Assembly (NCBI GenBank): GCA_041306005.1
Contig: JBFYKJ010000043.1
Span: 1-11,917 of the forward strand
Source of the DNA: JBFYKJ01 sp041306005
Lineage (GTDB): Archaea; Altiarchaeota; Altiarchaeia; JAFGQM01
DNA: 11,917 bases
Direction: 5' to 3'
Positions 1-6,184 of this stretch are shown here, piece after piece (within the stretch, counting starts at the first letter, position 1; each line of letters opens with the position of its first letter). A program made the translations under genes and the position numbers. The notes beneath the pieces were generated by a model that did not search any database, was not told where the DNA came from, and saw only the letters and a program-made list of their open reading frames with translations.

Positions 1-510
1 GACGATGCCGTCTACCGCGCCGGGGCCCGGGAGTGGATGTGGATAAAGTGGAAGAAGGATTATTTGGAAGGCCTCGCCGACACGTTCGACCTGGTCTTGA
101 TAGGCGCGATCCACGGCACCGGCAAGAGGGCGGGCAAGTACGGGACGCTCGTCGGGGCGAGCTACAACGCCGACAAGGACGTCTTTGAGAGCTTCTGCAA
201 GATAGGGACCGGATTCACCGACGAAGTGCTGGACGAGATGCCGCAAAGGTTCAAGAGATTGATATCAAAAAAGAAACCCGCACGGGTGAGCGCGAGCGAT
301 GATTTGAAGATCGACGTCTGGTTCGAGCCGGAGGTGGTCATGGAGGTCAGCGGGGCGGAGATAACCGAGAGCCCTATACACACATGCGGGTCGGACGAAT
401 TGGGCAAGGGATTATCCTTAAGGTTCCCGAGGTTCAAGCAATTCAGGGAGAACAAGAAGCCGGAGGACGCGACGAGCACGCACGAGGTCCTCAGTATGTA
501 TGGGAAGTGA
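1..510 (+). CDS. lig: ATP-dependent DNA ligase, C-terminal part (5' truncated by window)
   Basis: The reading frame is open from base 1 and ends at TGA 508-510, leaving 169 residues of the C-terminus. The stretch AREWMWIKWKKDY carries the lysine-rich nucleotidyltransferase motif V. It is followed by an OB-fold-like region with the archaeal signatures DLVLIGAIHGTG and YGTLVGASYN. The end, RFPRFKQFRENKKPEDAT, is typical of archaeal and eukaryotic-type replicative ligases. The enzyme seals nicks using ATP during Okazaki-fragment joining and repair. The internal ATG at 37 is not the start, because conserved sequence continues upstream of it. The catalytic lysine (motif I) and the DNA-binding domain lie outside the window. 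Identification rests on recalled family motifs. Confidence 0.93.
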   Translation, partial: DDAVYRAGAREWMWIKWKKDYLEGLADTFDLVLIGAIHGTGKRAGKYGTLVGASYNADKDVFESFCKIGTGFTDEVLDEMPQRFKRLISKKKPARVSASDDLKIDVWFEPEVVMEVSGAEITESPIHTCGSDELGKGLSLRFPRFKQFRENKKPEDATSTHEVLSMYGK

Positions 511-524
511 GGGACCCCGCAAGA

Positions 525-531
525 TTTTAAA
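525..531 (+). promoter_or_regulatory. TATA box of the ferritin-like gene
   Basis: TTTTAAA lies just after the ligase stop codon, centred about 29 bp before the ATG at 557. That is the spacing expected for an archaeal leaderless or nearly leaderless transcript. It supports 557 rather than the overlapping ATG at 500 as the start. Confidence 0.55.
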
Positions 532-556
532 CGCATACCGGTTATATGAAGCGAAG

Positions 557-1144
557 ATGGCCAGACAGCGAGACATAGGGGGCGAGATAGACGAGATAGT
601 GGAGTCCCTCGGCAGGAAGAGCAAGCCCGGCGAGGATACGTCGATGCTCGTTCTGGAAGCCGCGATTAAGGTCGAGGAGCTGGCCAGGGGTTATTATGCA
701 AGCCTCGCAAAGTCCGTGAAGGGCAATGCGGGGAAAGCGGTCCTTGATTCGCTGGCCGACGAGGAGCTGAGGCACCTCAAAGCGCTTGAAGCCCAGAAGG
801 CTATGCTGAAGAAGGGGGAGGACTGGCTCTTCAAAGAGAGGGTGAAGCCTATAGAGGCAGTCTGCCCGCTTGCTCCCGGCGGCGCCAAGTCCAGCAGGGG
901 GATACTCGCAAAGCTGCTTAGGAGGGCGACAGACGCCGACATCCTGAAGCTCGCGATGACTGTCAAGATGCGGACCATAAAGTTCTACTGCGCGGCCTCG
1001 TGGAAGGTGAAGGACGCCGGCGGGAGGAAGATGCTCGCCCACCTTGTGGACATCGAGGAGAGGCACCTTAGGGGGCTTGAGGCGCAATACGGGTGGCTAG
1101 AGCAGACGGGCTTTTGGTACGACCCGGAGATGGCGACCGACTGA
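557..1144 (+). CDS. Ferritin-like (rubrerythrin-related) protein with two helical hairpins
   Basis: The protein has 195 residues from ATG 557. An in-frame ATG at 500 would add 19 residues and overlap the ligase gene, but the TATA box at 525-531 favours 557. The sequence falls into two similar helical hairpins. The first has VEELARGYY (Glu40/41) and DEELRHL (Glu70-x-x-His73). The second has an equivalent FY helix and IEERHL (Glu167-x-x-His170). Paired helices with ExxH motifs are the hallmark of diiron ferritin-like proteins, which handle peroxide or iron. The third helix reads AMTVKMRTIKFY, where related proteins usually have a metal-binding Glu, so the iron site may be incomplete. No rubredoxin domain follows. 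It could be a non-redox ferritin-like scaffold. The fold call is fairly safe; the function is not. Confidence 0.7.
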   Translation: MARQRDIGGEIDEIVESLGRKSKPGEDTSMLVLEAAIKVEELARGYYASLAKSVKGNAGKAVLDSLADEELRHLKALEAQKAMLKKGEDWLFKERVKPIEAVCPLAPGGAKSSRGILAKLLRRATDADILKLAMTVKMRTIKFYCAASWKVKDAGGRKMLAHLVDIEERHLRGLEAQYGWLEQTGFWYDPEMATD

Positions 1145-1177
1145 AGCCTCGGTCTATCCGCATTGTTATTCGGGCGA

Positions 1178-1732
1178 CTACTTCACTATCTTCTGCACCG
1201 CCTTGAACTCCTCGGTGCCGGCCTTGTCAAGAAGCTGGAAGATGAGCATCTCGGTGGAGACTGAGTACACTCCCGACTGCGGCGCGCGTGTCAGCGCGGT
1301 CTTCCAGTCGCTCTCTTTCCTAGAAGAGACCGCGTCTTCGACCAGATAGACCTCAAGCCCTATGCGGGCGGCGTCCAGGGCGGTCTGCAGGACGCAAACG
1401 TGCGCCTCGACGCCGCAGATGACAAGTGTCTCCGCCCCAAGCGCCTTTAGCCTGTCCTTGAACTCCTTGTTCCGCATGCACGAGAACTCCAGCTTCTCTA
1501 TCGGCTTTTCCGCCCCGCCGCCCAGGATGTCGGCAAGCTCGGCCACCGTCGGCCCGATGCCCTGCGGGTACTGCTCGGTGTGGACTATCGGGATGCCAAA
1601 GAGCTTGAACGCGTGGATGAGCTTGGAGCAGTTCTCCACCACTCTCGGGAACTGGTGTATCGCCGGCCGAAACTTCTCCTGCATGTCTATGACCACGAGC
1701 GCTATGCCGCTTCGCTTTGGTATGCCGTCCAT
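1178..1732 (-). CDS. Isochorismatase-family cysteine hydrolase
   Basis: The protein has 184 residues, a normal length for the family. The presumed catalytic triad is visible: Asp16 in LVVIDMQ, Lys80 in IEKLEFSC, and Cys113 in GVEAHVCVLQTA, next to the usual non-proline cis-peptide region. Members hydrolyse amides or ethers such as nicotinamide, N-carbamoylsarcosine or isochorismate. The sequence most resembles the YcaC/ISOC-type branch, whose substrates are poorly defined, so no specific reaction is assigned. ATG 1732 is preceded within 5 bp by a 7-bp-period repeat (1737-1764) and has no Shine-Dalgarno sequence. It is convergent with the ferritin-like gene across 33 bp and lies 67 bp downstream of htpX, with which it could be co-transcribed. 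Confidence 0.88.
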   Translation of the reverse strand: MDGIPKRSGIALVVIDMQEKFRPAIHQFPRVVENCSKLIHAFKLFGIPIVHTEQYPQGIGPTVAELADILGGGAEKPIEKLEFSCMRNKEFKDRLKALGAETLVICGVEAHVCVLQTALDAARIGLEVYLVEDAVSSRKESDWKTALTRAPQSGVYSVSTEMLIFQLLDKAGTEEFKAVQKIVK

Positions 1733-1736
1733 TTCG

Positions 1737-1764
1737 GTCTTCGGTTCTCGGTCCCCGGTCTTGG
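1737..1764 (-). repeat. Four 7-bp tandem units before the isochorismatase-like gene
   Basis: On the + strand the units are GTCTTCG, GTTCTCG, GTCCCCG and GTCTTGG, an uninterrupted 4 x 7 bp array. On the coding strand they read CCAAGAC-like and end 4 bp before the ATG. Similar arrays precede the nre gene (around 7354-7429) and the permease gene (9420-9465). Confidence 0.7.
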
Positions 1765-1799
1765 AGAAAGATCGCCTTTGAGTATGCAGTTAGCCAACC

Positions 1800-2699
1800 T
1801 CACATCGCCCTAAGCTTCTCTATCCGCTTCTCCAGCGGCGGGTGGGTGGCAAAAAGGCCGTCCATTAGCGAGCGCTTCGGATCCGAGATGAACAGGTGCG
1901 ACACCGCCTCGCTGACGTTCATGTTGCCCTTGTTCGTGTTCTTTATCTTCTCAAGGGCGCCGGCAAGGCCGGGGGGATATCGGGTCAGCTTGACGCCGGT
2001 GGCGTCGGCCAGGTATTCCCGCTTCCGGGATATCGAGAGCTGTATCAGCCTGACCACTATCGGGGCGATTATTGCGAGTATTATGCCCGCGACAAGGAGT
2101 ATCACATAGATGCCCCCTCCCTCCTTCTTGTTGCCCCCGCCGCCAGAGTATAGCATGGTCCGGAGGAAGAAGTGGCTTAGTATCGCCACAAGCCCGACGA
2201 ATACCGCTATCAGCGTGAAGAACCGGATGTCATAATTCCCTATGTGGGACATCTCATGGGCTACGACGCCCTCAAGCTCCTGGCGGCTCAGGCTGTCAAG
2301 GGCCCCCTGCGTGACCGCGATGCAGGCGTGCTTTGGGTCCCTCCCAGTCGCAAATGCGTTTATCTCGTTGCCTGGGATGACATACGCCTTGGGCACGGGT
2401 ATGCCGCCCGCTATCGCAAGGCCCTCCACGGTGTTGATGTAATACGCGTGCTTGACCGGGTCCGCCTCCTTCGCGCCGGTCGAGGCGAGCACTATCCCCG
2501 CGCCCGCATAGAACATTGCGATGGCGTCGACTATGACGAATACGCCGGCGATTAGCAGCAATACAAGGGCAGCCTCCGGGGCCAGGATCTCCGAGAATAT
2601 GAAGACCAAGACTAGCAAGAGCGCCAGTATGAAGCCTACCAGCAGGACGGAGTTCCTCTTGTTCTTGCTTATCTCCGAGTAGAAGGTGGTTGCGCCCAT
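1800..2699 (-). CDS. htpX: HtpX-like M48 family zinc metalloprotease, membrane bound
   Basis: The protein has 299 residues and the HtpX layout. Two N-terminal membrane helices span about residues 18-35 and 43-65. The zinc motif HEMSH is at 148-152, two further hydrophobic segments follow at about 160-180 and 197-220, and the third zinc ligand Glu228 sits in KREYLADA. The end, FATHPPLEKRIEKL, is also typical. HtpX-type proteases degrade misfolded membrane proteins with the active site facing the cytoplasm. The gene lies downstream of lemA, a frequent partner, but a hairpin and T-run between them plus an AT-rich repeat region suggest its own promoter. ATG 2699 follows TTGAT with no Shine-Dalgarno sequence, consistent with a leaderless mRNA. 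Identification is secure; the substrate is unknown. Confidence 0.95.
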   Translation of the reverse strand: MGATTFYSEISKNKRNSVLLVGFILALLLVLVFIFSEILAPEAALVLLLIAGVFVIVDAIAMFYAGAGIVLASTGAKEADPVKHAYYINTVEGLAIAGGIPVPKAYVIPGNEINAFATGRDPKHACIAVTQGALDSLSRQELEGVVAHEMSHIGNYDIRFFTLIAVFVGLVAILSHFFLRTMLYSGGGGNKKEGGGIYVILLVAGIILAIIAPIVVRLIQLSISRKREYLADATGVKLTRYPPGLAGALEKIKNTNKGNMNVSEAVSHLFISDPKRSLMDGLFATHPPLEKRIEKLRAM

Positions 2700-2711
2700 A
2701 TCAAGCGGTAG

Positions 2712-2760
2712 TTTTAATCACAAATTTAATCGTAAAGTTAATCATAGATTTAATCATAAA
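2712..2760 (-). promoter_or_regulatory. htpX promoter region with four TTAATC words at 12-bp spacing
   Basis: TTAATC occurs at 2714, 2726, 2738 and 2750, exactly 12 bp apart, flanked by A/T-rich bases. On the coding strand each word reads GATTAA. The copy at 2726-2731 lies about 27-32 bp before the htpX ATG, where the TATA box is expected. The other copies flank it on both sides. This could be a regulator-binding array or an AT-rich expansion of the promoter. Confidence 0.55.
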
Positions 2761-2765
2761 TAGGA

Positions 2766-2804
2766 TCAAAAAACAGAAAAGAGCCGGAGGCTTGCCGCCT
2801 CCGG
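2766..2804 (-). terminator. Hairpin plus T-run after lemA
   Basis: CCGGAGGC (2784-2791) and GCCTCCGG (2797-2804) form a perfect 8-bp stem with a 5-nt loop, 11 bp past the lemA stop. On the - strand the stem is followed by a T-rich tract (complement of about 2768-2780, including a TTTTTT run). The T-tract itself matches archaeal termination signals; the GC hairpin makes it look like an intrinsic terminator. It would insulate htpX from lemA transcription. Confidence 0.65.
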
Positions 2805-2815
2805 ATATGCCGCCC

Positions 2816-3367
2816 TTAGAATTGGACCTTCGGGACAGCCTTTTCGGCCTCGGCTATCTCAAAGTAGGCCTCTTGCTTCTTGCCCATCATGCCGGCAAAC
2901 AAGCTGCCCGGTATCATCTGGATGGTATTGTTGTACTCGAGCACGGCGTCATTGTAGAACTGCCTTGAGTAGGCTATCTTGCTCTCTATGCCATCCAGCT
3001 GCTCCTGGAGGAGCTTGAAGTTCTCATTGGCCTTCAGCTGGGGGTAGTTCTCGGCTACTGCAAAGAGGCTCTTTAAGGCGCCGGTCATCATGTTGTTCGC
3101 GGCCGCCTTGTCCTCGACGCCCTGCGCGCCCATCATCGCGGCGCGGGCTTTTGTCACGTTCTCGAAGATCGTCTTTTCATGCGTTGCGTAGCCCTTGACA
3201 GTCTCGACGAGGTTTGGCACGAGGTCGGTCCTCTTCTTGAGCTGCACGTCTATCTGCGCCCATGCGTTCTTGACGCGGTTGTAGGCGCCTATTATCTTGT
3301 TGAAGTAGTACACTGCCACCAGCACCAGGAGGAAGACCACCCCCAATACTATCCATAAGAGGTCCAT
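2816..3367 (-). CDS. lemA: LemA family membrane-anchored protein
   Basis: The protein has 183 residues, the usual LemA length. A single N-terminal membrane helix (about residues 3-23) is followed by the family signature IIGAYNRVKNAWAQIDVQLKKR and then long amphipathic helices (DLVPNLVETVKGYATHEK, YPQLKANENFKLLQEQL). The C-terminal part FYNDAVLEYNNTIQMIPGSLFAG is also diagnostic. LemA proteins form helical bundles on the inner or outer face of the membrane. Their biochemical role is unsettled, though they are often encoded beside HtpX-type proteases, as here. A TATA-like box at 3395-3402 gives it a nearly leaderless promoter. Family assignment is certain; function is not. Confidence 0.96.
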   Translation of the reverse strand: MDLLWIVLGVVFLLVLVAVYYFNKIIGAYNRVKNAWAQIDVQLKKRTDLVPNLVETVKGYATHEKTIFENVTKARAAMMGAQGVEDKAAANNMMTGALKSLFAVAENYPQLKANENFKLLQEQLDGIESKIAYSRQFYNDAVLEYNNTIQMIPGSLFAGMMGKKQEAYFEIAEAEKAVPKVQF

Positions 3368-3394
3368 TTTGTTGTTAGATTATGAGGGTGGGGG

Positions 3395-3402
3395 AATAAA
3401 AG
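3395..3402 (-). promoter_or_regulatory. TATA box of lemA
   Basis: On the coding strand the box reads CTTTTATT, centred about 31 bp before the lemA ATG at 3367. This predicts a leader of only a few bases. No Shine-Dalgarno sequence precedes the ATG. Confidence 0.5.
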
Positions 3403-3430
3403 CGTGTTGGAGGGGCATAATCTCTCGCGC

Positions 3431-3739
3431 TTACTTGCGAAGCCTCTCCTTAACGCGCTTCTCGGCATACTTGTCGACCATCTGCTTGACCTTCGCGTCG
3501 ATGTACGCCTCCACCGTCCGGTGCTTCCGGACCATCTTGAACGCCCACGAAGCCCATAGGAGGACTGTAACCGCCATCGCGATGACGAGCGACATTATGA
3601 TTATCGCGAGGCCCTTTATCATCGTGTCGCCTGCGGACCAGAAAAGCATGTATGCGAGCATGAAAACCACCCAGCCGCTCCAGAGGATGGATGTGAGTGC
3701 CAGCCGGGCCCTGAAGCCTATGGACTCGAAGTCTTCCAT
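3431..3739 (-). CDS. Small two-helix membrane protein with charged tail, unknown function
   Basis: The protein has 102 residues from ATG 3739. The frame is open further upstream to 3901, but that extension is Pro/Arg/Ala-rich, overlaps the 3' end of the next gene, and lies upstream of a good TATA box, so the short form is chosen. Two hydrophobic segments are visible, at about residues 12-32 (ILWSGWVVFMLAYMLFW) and 38-62 (MIKGLAIIIMSLVIAMAVTVLLW). A strongly basic tail follows (KMVRKHRTVEAYIDAKVKQMVDKYAEKRVKERLRK), probably cytosolic and helical. I do not recognise a family. It sits directly upstream of lemA and htpX on the same strand, so a role in membrane protein quality control is possible but unproven. 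Confidence 0.72.
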   Translation of the reverse strand: MEDFESIGFRARLALTSILWSGWVVFMLAYMLFWSAGDTMIKGLAIIIMSLVIAMAVTVLLWASWAFKMVRKHRTVEAYIDAKVKQMVDKYAEKRVKERLRK

Positions 3740-3759
3740 GTTAGGGTTATGAGAGGGGG

Positions 3760-3769
3760 TTAAAAAAGC
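3760..3769 (-). promoter_or_regulatory. TATA box of the small membrane protein gene
   Basis: On the coding strand the box reads GCTTTTTTAA, centred about 26 bp before the ATG at 3739. The distance fits a leaderless transcript and fixes the start of the 102-residue protein. Confidence 0.6.
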
Positions 3770-3846
3770 TGCGGTGGCGGCGTGTTTGCGAGGGCGCCCC
3801 CCGGGTACGCGCCGGGTGCGTGCTAGGGCAACTGCCGGAGCGCTGC

Positions 3847-4812
3847 TTAGATGAACGCTATCCCCCGCCCCTTGCCCCCCAGCTTTCGGTAAATGGCGCA
3901 CGCGGACGATATGTCCTGTATCGCAAGGCCCGTTGTGTCAAAGACGGTTATCTGCTCCGCGTTCTCCCGCCCGGGTTTCCTGCCGACGACCACTTCCCCG
4001 ATGGTGGCGTGGATATCCTCACGGGTTAGGAAGCCCTGTGATATGGGGACGTTTATCTCGCCGCTGTGCGAGGCCTGCTCCCAGTCGTCTATGACTATTC
4101 TCGCGCGCTTAAGGAGCGCGGGGTCCAGCTCCTCCTTGCCCGGGGCGTCTGCGCCGACCGCGTTTATGTGCGCGCCAGCCTTTACCCACTCAGACTTGAC
4201 CACCGGCTTTCTCACGGGCGTTGTCGTGACTATTATATCCGCGCCCTTGACCGCTTCCTCGACGGAGCCCGCCGGCGCCGCGTCAAGGCCGCTGGACGAA
4301 GCCGCATTTGCCAGGGCTTCCGCGTGGGCCTTGTCGAGGTCGAACACCGAAGCGCTGGTCAAACCCGGCCTCACGACCCCGACCCCCTCAAGCTGGGTAT
4401 AAGCCTGCGCCCCGGCGCCTATGAAAGCCACCTTTTCAGAATCTTCCCTTGAAAGGTATTTGGCCGCTATAGCCCCCGCCGCGCCGGTCCTCATCTTTGT
4501 TATGTGCGTCCCGTCCATTATAGCCAGGGGGTATCCGTTGTCGGGGTCTATCAAAGTTATTGTCGCCATGACCGTCGGCATGTCCTTGTTTCCGGGGTGG
4601 ACATTCACGTTCTTCACGCCCGCTATGCGCATGTCGGGGATGTATGCCGGCATGCACCTCAAATCGCCCTTCTCGAAAGTTATGTACACTTTTGGCGGCA
4701 TCTGGACACGGCCCTTGCCGTACAGCTTGAATGCTGACTCCACAGTGTCTATGTACTCGGGCATCGAGAACGCCTTCTCGACCTCGGCCTTGGTTAGTAA
4801 CAATGTTTGCAT
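3847..4812 (-). CDS. ala: Ornithine cyclodeaminase/mu-crystallin family dehydrogenase, probably alanine dehydrogenase
   Basis: From ATG 4812 the protein has 321 residues, close to the archaeal alanine dehydrogenases of this family. The N-terminal domain contains PPKVYITFEKGDLRCMP, with Lys41 and Arg52 at the positions I recall as active-site residues of the Archaeoglobus enzyme, and GVKNVNVHPGN with Lys67. The Rossmann dinucleotide motif is IGAGAQAYTQ (132-136 region), followed by VGADAPGKEELD and FDTTGLAIQD (Asp292, Asp300). It probably interconverts alanine and pyruvate with NAD(H); ornithine cyclodeaminase or another imine reductase role is possible. An in-frame ATG at 4914 would add 34 residues unlike the family and would place the TATA box (4875-4881) inside the gene, so 4812 is preferred. 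Regulation may involve the paired repeats at 4814-4856. Confidence 0.87.
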   Translation of the reverse strand: MQTLLLTKAEVEKAFSMPEYIDTVESAFKLYGKGRVQMPPKVYITFEKGDLRCMPAYIPDMRIAGVKNVNVHPGNKDMPTVMATITLIDPDNGYPLAIMDGTHITKMRTGAAGAIAAKYLSREDSEKVAFIGAGAQAYTQLEGVGVVRPGLTSASVFDLDKAHAEALANAASSSGLDAAPAGSVEEAVKGADIIVTTTPVRKPVVKSEWVKAGAHINAVGADAPGKEELDPALLKRARIVIDDWEQASHSGEINVPISQGFLTREDIHATIGEVVVGRKPGRENAEQITVFDTTGLAIQDISSACAIYRKLGGKGRGIAFI

Positions 4813-4813
4813 T

Positions 4814-4856
4814 TTGGAAATGGGCCCAACCACACGGTCTATTGGAAAGGGGCCCA
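4814..4856 (-). repeat. Paired 15-bp direct repeat in the dehydrogenase leader
   Basis: TTGGAAATGGGCCCA (4814-4828) and TTGGAAAGGGGCCCA (4842-4856) match at 14 of 15 bases and start exactly 28 bp apart. Each contains the palindrome GGGCCC. They lie between the TATA box and the ATG at 4812, with the outer copy near the predicted transcription start. They could be an operator, or an RNA element in the leader. Confidence 0.6.
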
Positions 4857-4874
4857 GAACTAAAGGTTGAAAGC

Positions 4875-4881
4875 TTATAAA
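4875..4881 (-). promoter_or_regulatory. TATA box of the dehydrogenase gene
   Basis: On the coding strand the box reads TTTATAA. Transcription would start near 4852, giving a leader of about 40 nt before ATG 4812. This supports the shorter protein and suggests the gene can be transcribed separately from the upstream repair genes. Confidence 0.5.
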
Positions 4882-4930
4882 TTCTGCCGGCATGCCGAAC
4901 CGGCGCGGCACCATCCTGCACCGGCACGAA

Positions 4931-6103
4931 TCACCCGTTCTTCGCCGTCTTCTCGTAGTCGGAGAGCCGCTTCTGCGAGTGGCCGTCGATTTTTATAAAG
5001 GGTTCGGCGCGCTTGAGGACTACGCCCAGCTTTTTCAGCTGCTTTCGCCTCTTGAGCTGCATGCCGCTCTCCTGGACGTATTTTATACATGCCGCCGCCA
5101 CGGGCCCGACGCCGGGCAGGCGTATCAAATCCTCATATTCGGCGTTGTTGATGTCTACGGGCTCGTCGAATCGCTCCAGCGCGAGCCTCACCTTCGGGTC
5201 GCCGGGCGGCAAATTCCCTTCGAGCATCACTCCCCTGAATTCCTTTAGGGGTATGCCATATTTCCTCATCATGAAATCCGCGCAGTAAAGCCTCCTCTGC
5301 CGCGCGGCCGGAGAGGCCTTTCTCGCCTCCAGCGGAGTCCCAGGCAGTGGCTGGAAAGCGCTGTAATACACCCGTCTCACGCCGATGTCGACATATTCCT
5401 TCTCCGCCCGCTCAAGGACCTCCAGGTCCGTCTCCCCCCCCGCGCCGACGACCATCTGCGTCGTCTGCCCGGCTTGCGGCTCAAGCTCGCGTATCCACTC
5501 CTGCCTCCGCAGGATGTCCGAGTCAAACGACTTCATGCTCGAGAGCTCGGAAAGGCGCGATTTGTTCGGCGCCTCGAGGTTTATCGACACGCGGTCGGCG
5601 AGCTCGCACGCCTGCTTCACAAGCTCCCTTCCGGCGCCCGGGAGTATCTTGAAATGGACATACCCCGTGAACCCGCCCTCCCTTATCCGCCTGACGGCGT
5701 CGACCATCCTCTCCATTGTGCTGTCCGGGTCCTTGACGACGGTGGAGGTGAGAAACAGCCCCTCCGCCTGGTGAGTGGAATAAAGGTGCCGAAAGACATC
5801 TGCCAGCTCCGCCGGGGAGTACTCAAATGACGCCCGCGGCGAGCCGTCCGGGCGGCAGGCGCTGCACGAGTTCTCGCAGTACTTGCAGTCAAAGACACAA
5901 ACGTTGGAAAACAGCGTCTTGAACAGCCTCATCCGGTGGCCGCCCTCGGCGAATGAGTTGTATATCGTGCCGGGGATGAGGTCGCGCGCAGCGGAGGTGG
6001 TTGGGTCCTGTTCCAAGTCAAGCCTCTTTAATGCCGCCTGGCTAGTAGAACAAAGGTCCCACGAGCCGGCCTTGGCCAATGCGGATATCTTGTCGGGGTC
6101 CAT
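4931..6103 (-). CDS. Radical SAM DNA modification/repair protein with C-terminal helix-hairpin-helix
   Basis: The protein has 390 residues from ATG 6103; a TTG at 6157 would add 18. The radical-SAM cluster motif is Cys69-x3-Cys73-x2-Cys76 (CVFDCKYC), followed by extra cysteines in ENSCSACRP. The TIM-barrel continues with YVHFKILPGAG and INLEAPNKSRL, and TQMVVGAGGETD. YYSAFQPLPGTPLE is characteristic of the family described as putative DNA modification/repair radical SAM protein (rSAM linked to UDG-like proteins, TIGR03916). The C-terminal DLIRLPGVGPVAA is a helix-hairpin-helix that binds DNA non-specifically. The chemistry is unknown. The gene follows nre with about 80 bp between them on the same strand, consistent with a repair operon. 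The UDG-like partner often encoded next to it is not in this window. Confidence 0.88.
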   Translation of the reverse strand: MDPDKISALAKAGSWDLCSTSQAALKRLDLEQDPTTSAARDLIPGTIYNSFAEGGHRMRLFKTLFSNVCVFDCKYCENSCSACRPDGSPRASFEYSPAELADVFRHLYSTHQAEGLFLTSTVVKDPDSTMERMVDAVRRIREGGFTGYVHFKILPGAGRELVKQACELADRVSINLEAPNKSRLSELSSMKSFDSDILRRQEWIRELEPQAGQTTQMVVGAGGETDLEVLERAEKEYVDIGVRRVYYSAFQPLPGTPLEARKASPAARQRRLYCADFMMRKYGIPLKEFRGVMLEGNLPPGDPKVRLALERFDEPVDINNAEYEDLIRLPGVGPVAAACIKYVQESGMQLKRRKQLKKLGVVLKRAEPFIKIDGHSQKRLSDYEKTAKNG

Positions 6104-6184
6104 CTGCGCACCGGGGCGCCAGCCCCTGTAACTGTTAATTCCAAGGCACAAGCTCAAAAGCCGATGCCTGCAAAACCCGCCACC

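Noticed and set aside
542..1087. Long antisense frame under the ferritin-like gene
   Set aside because: Shadow of a real gene in a GC-rich genome; the + strand frame has ExxH motifs and a promoter.
3740..3901. N-terminal extension of the small membrane protein (open frame to 3901)
   Set aside because: It overlaps the 3' end of the dehydrogenase gene, has low-complexity Pro/Arg/Ala composition, and lies upstream of a well-placed TATA box.
4813..4914. ATG 4914 as start of the dehydrogenase
   Set aside because: It would add 34 residues not typical of the family and place the TATA box inside the coding region; 4812 gives the expected length and residue numbering.
5347..5830. Several + strand frames opposite the radical-SAM gene
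   Set aside because: Low-complexity Pro/Ser/Arg/Ala translations with no domain features; the - strand gene is certain.
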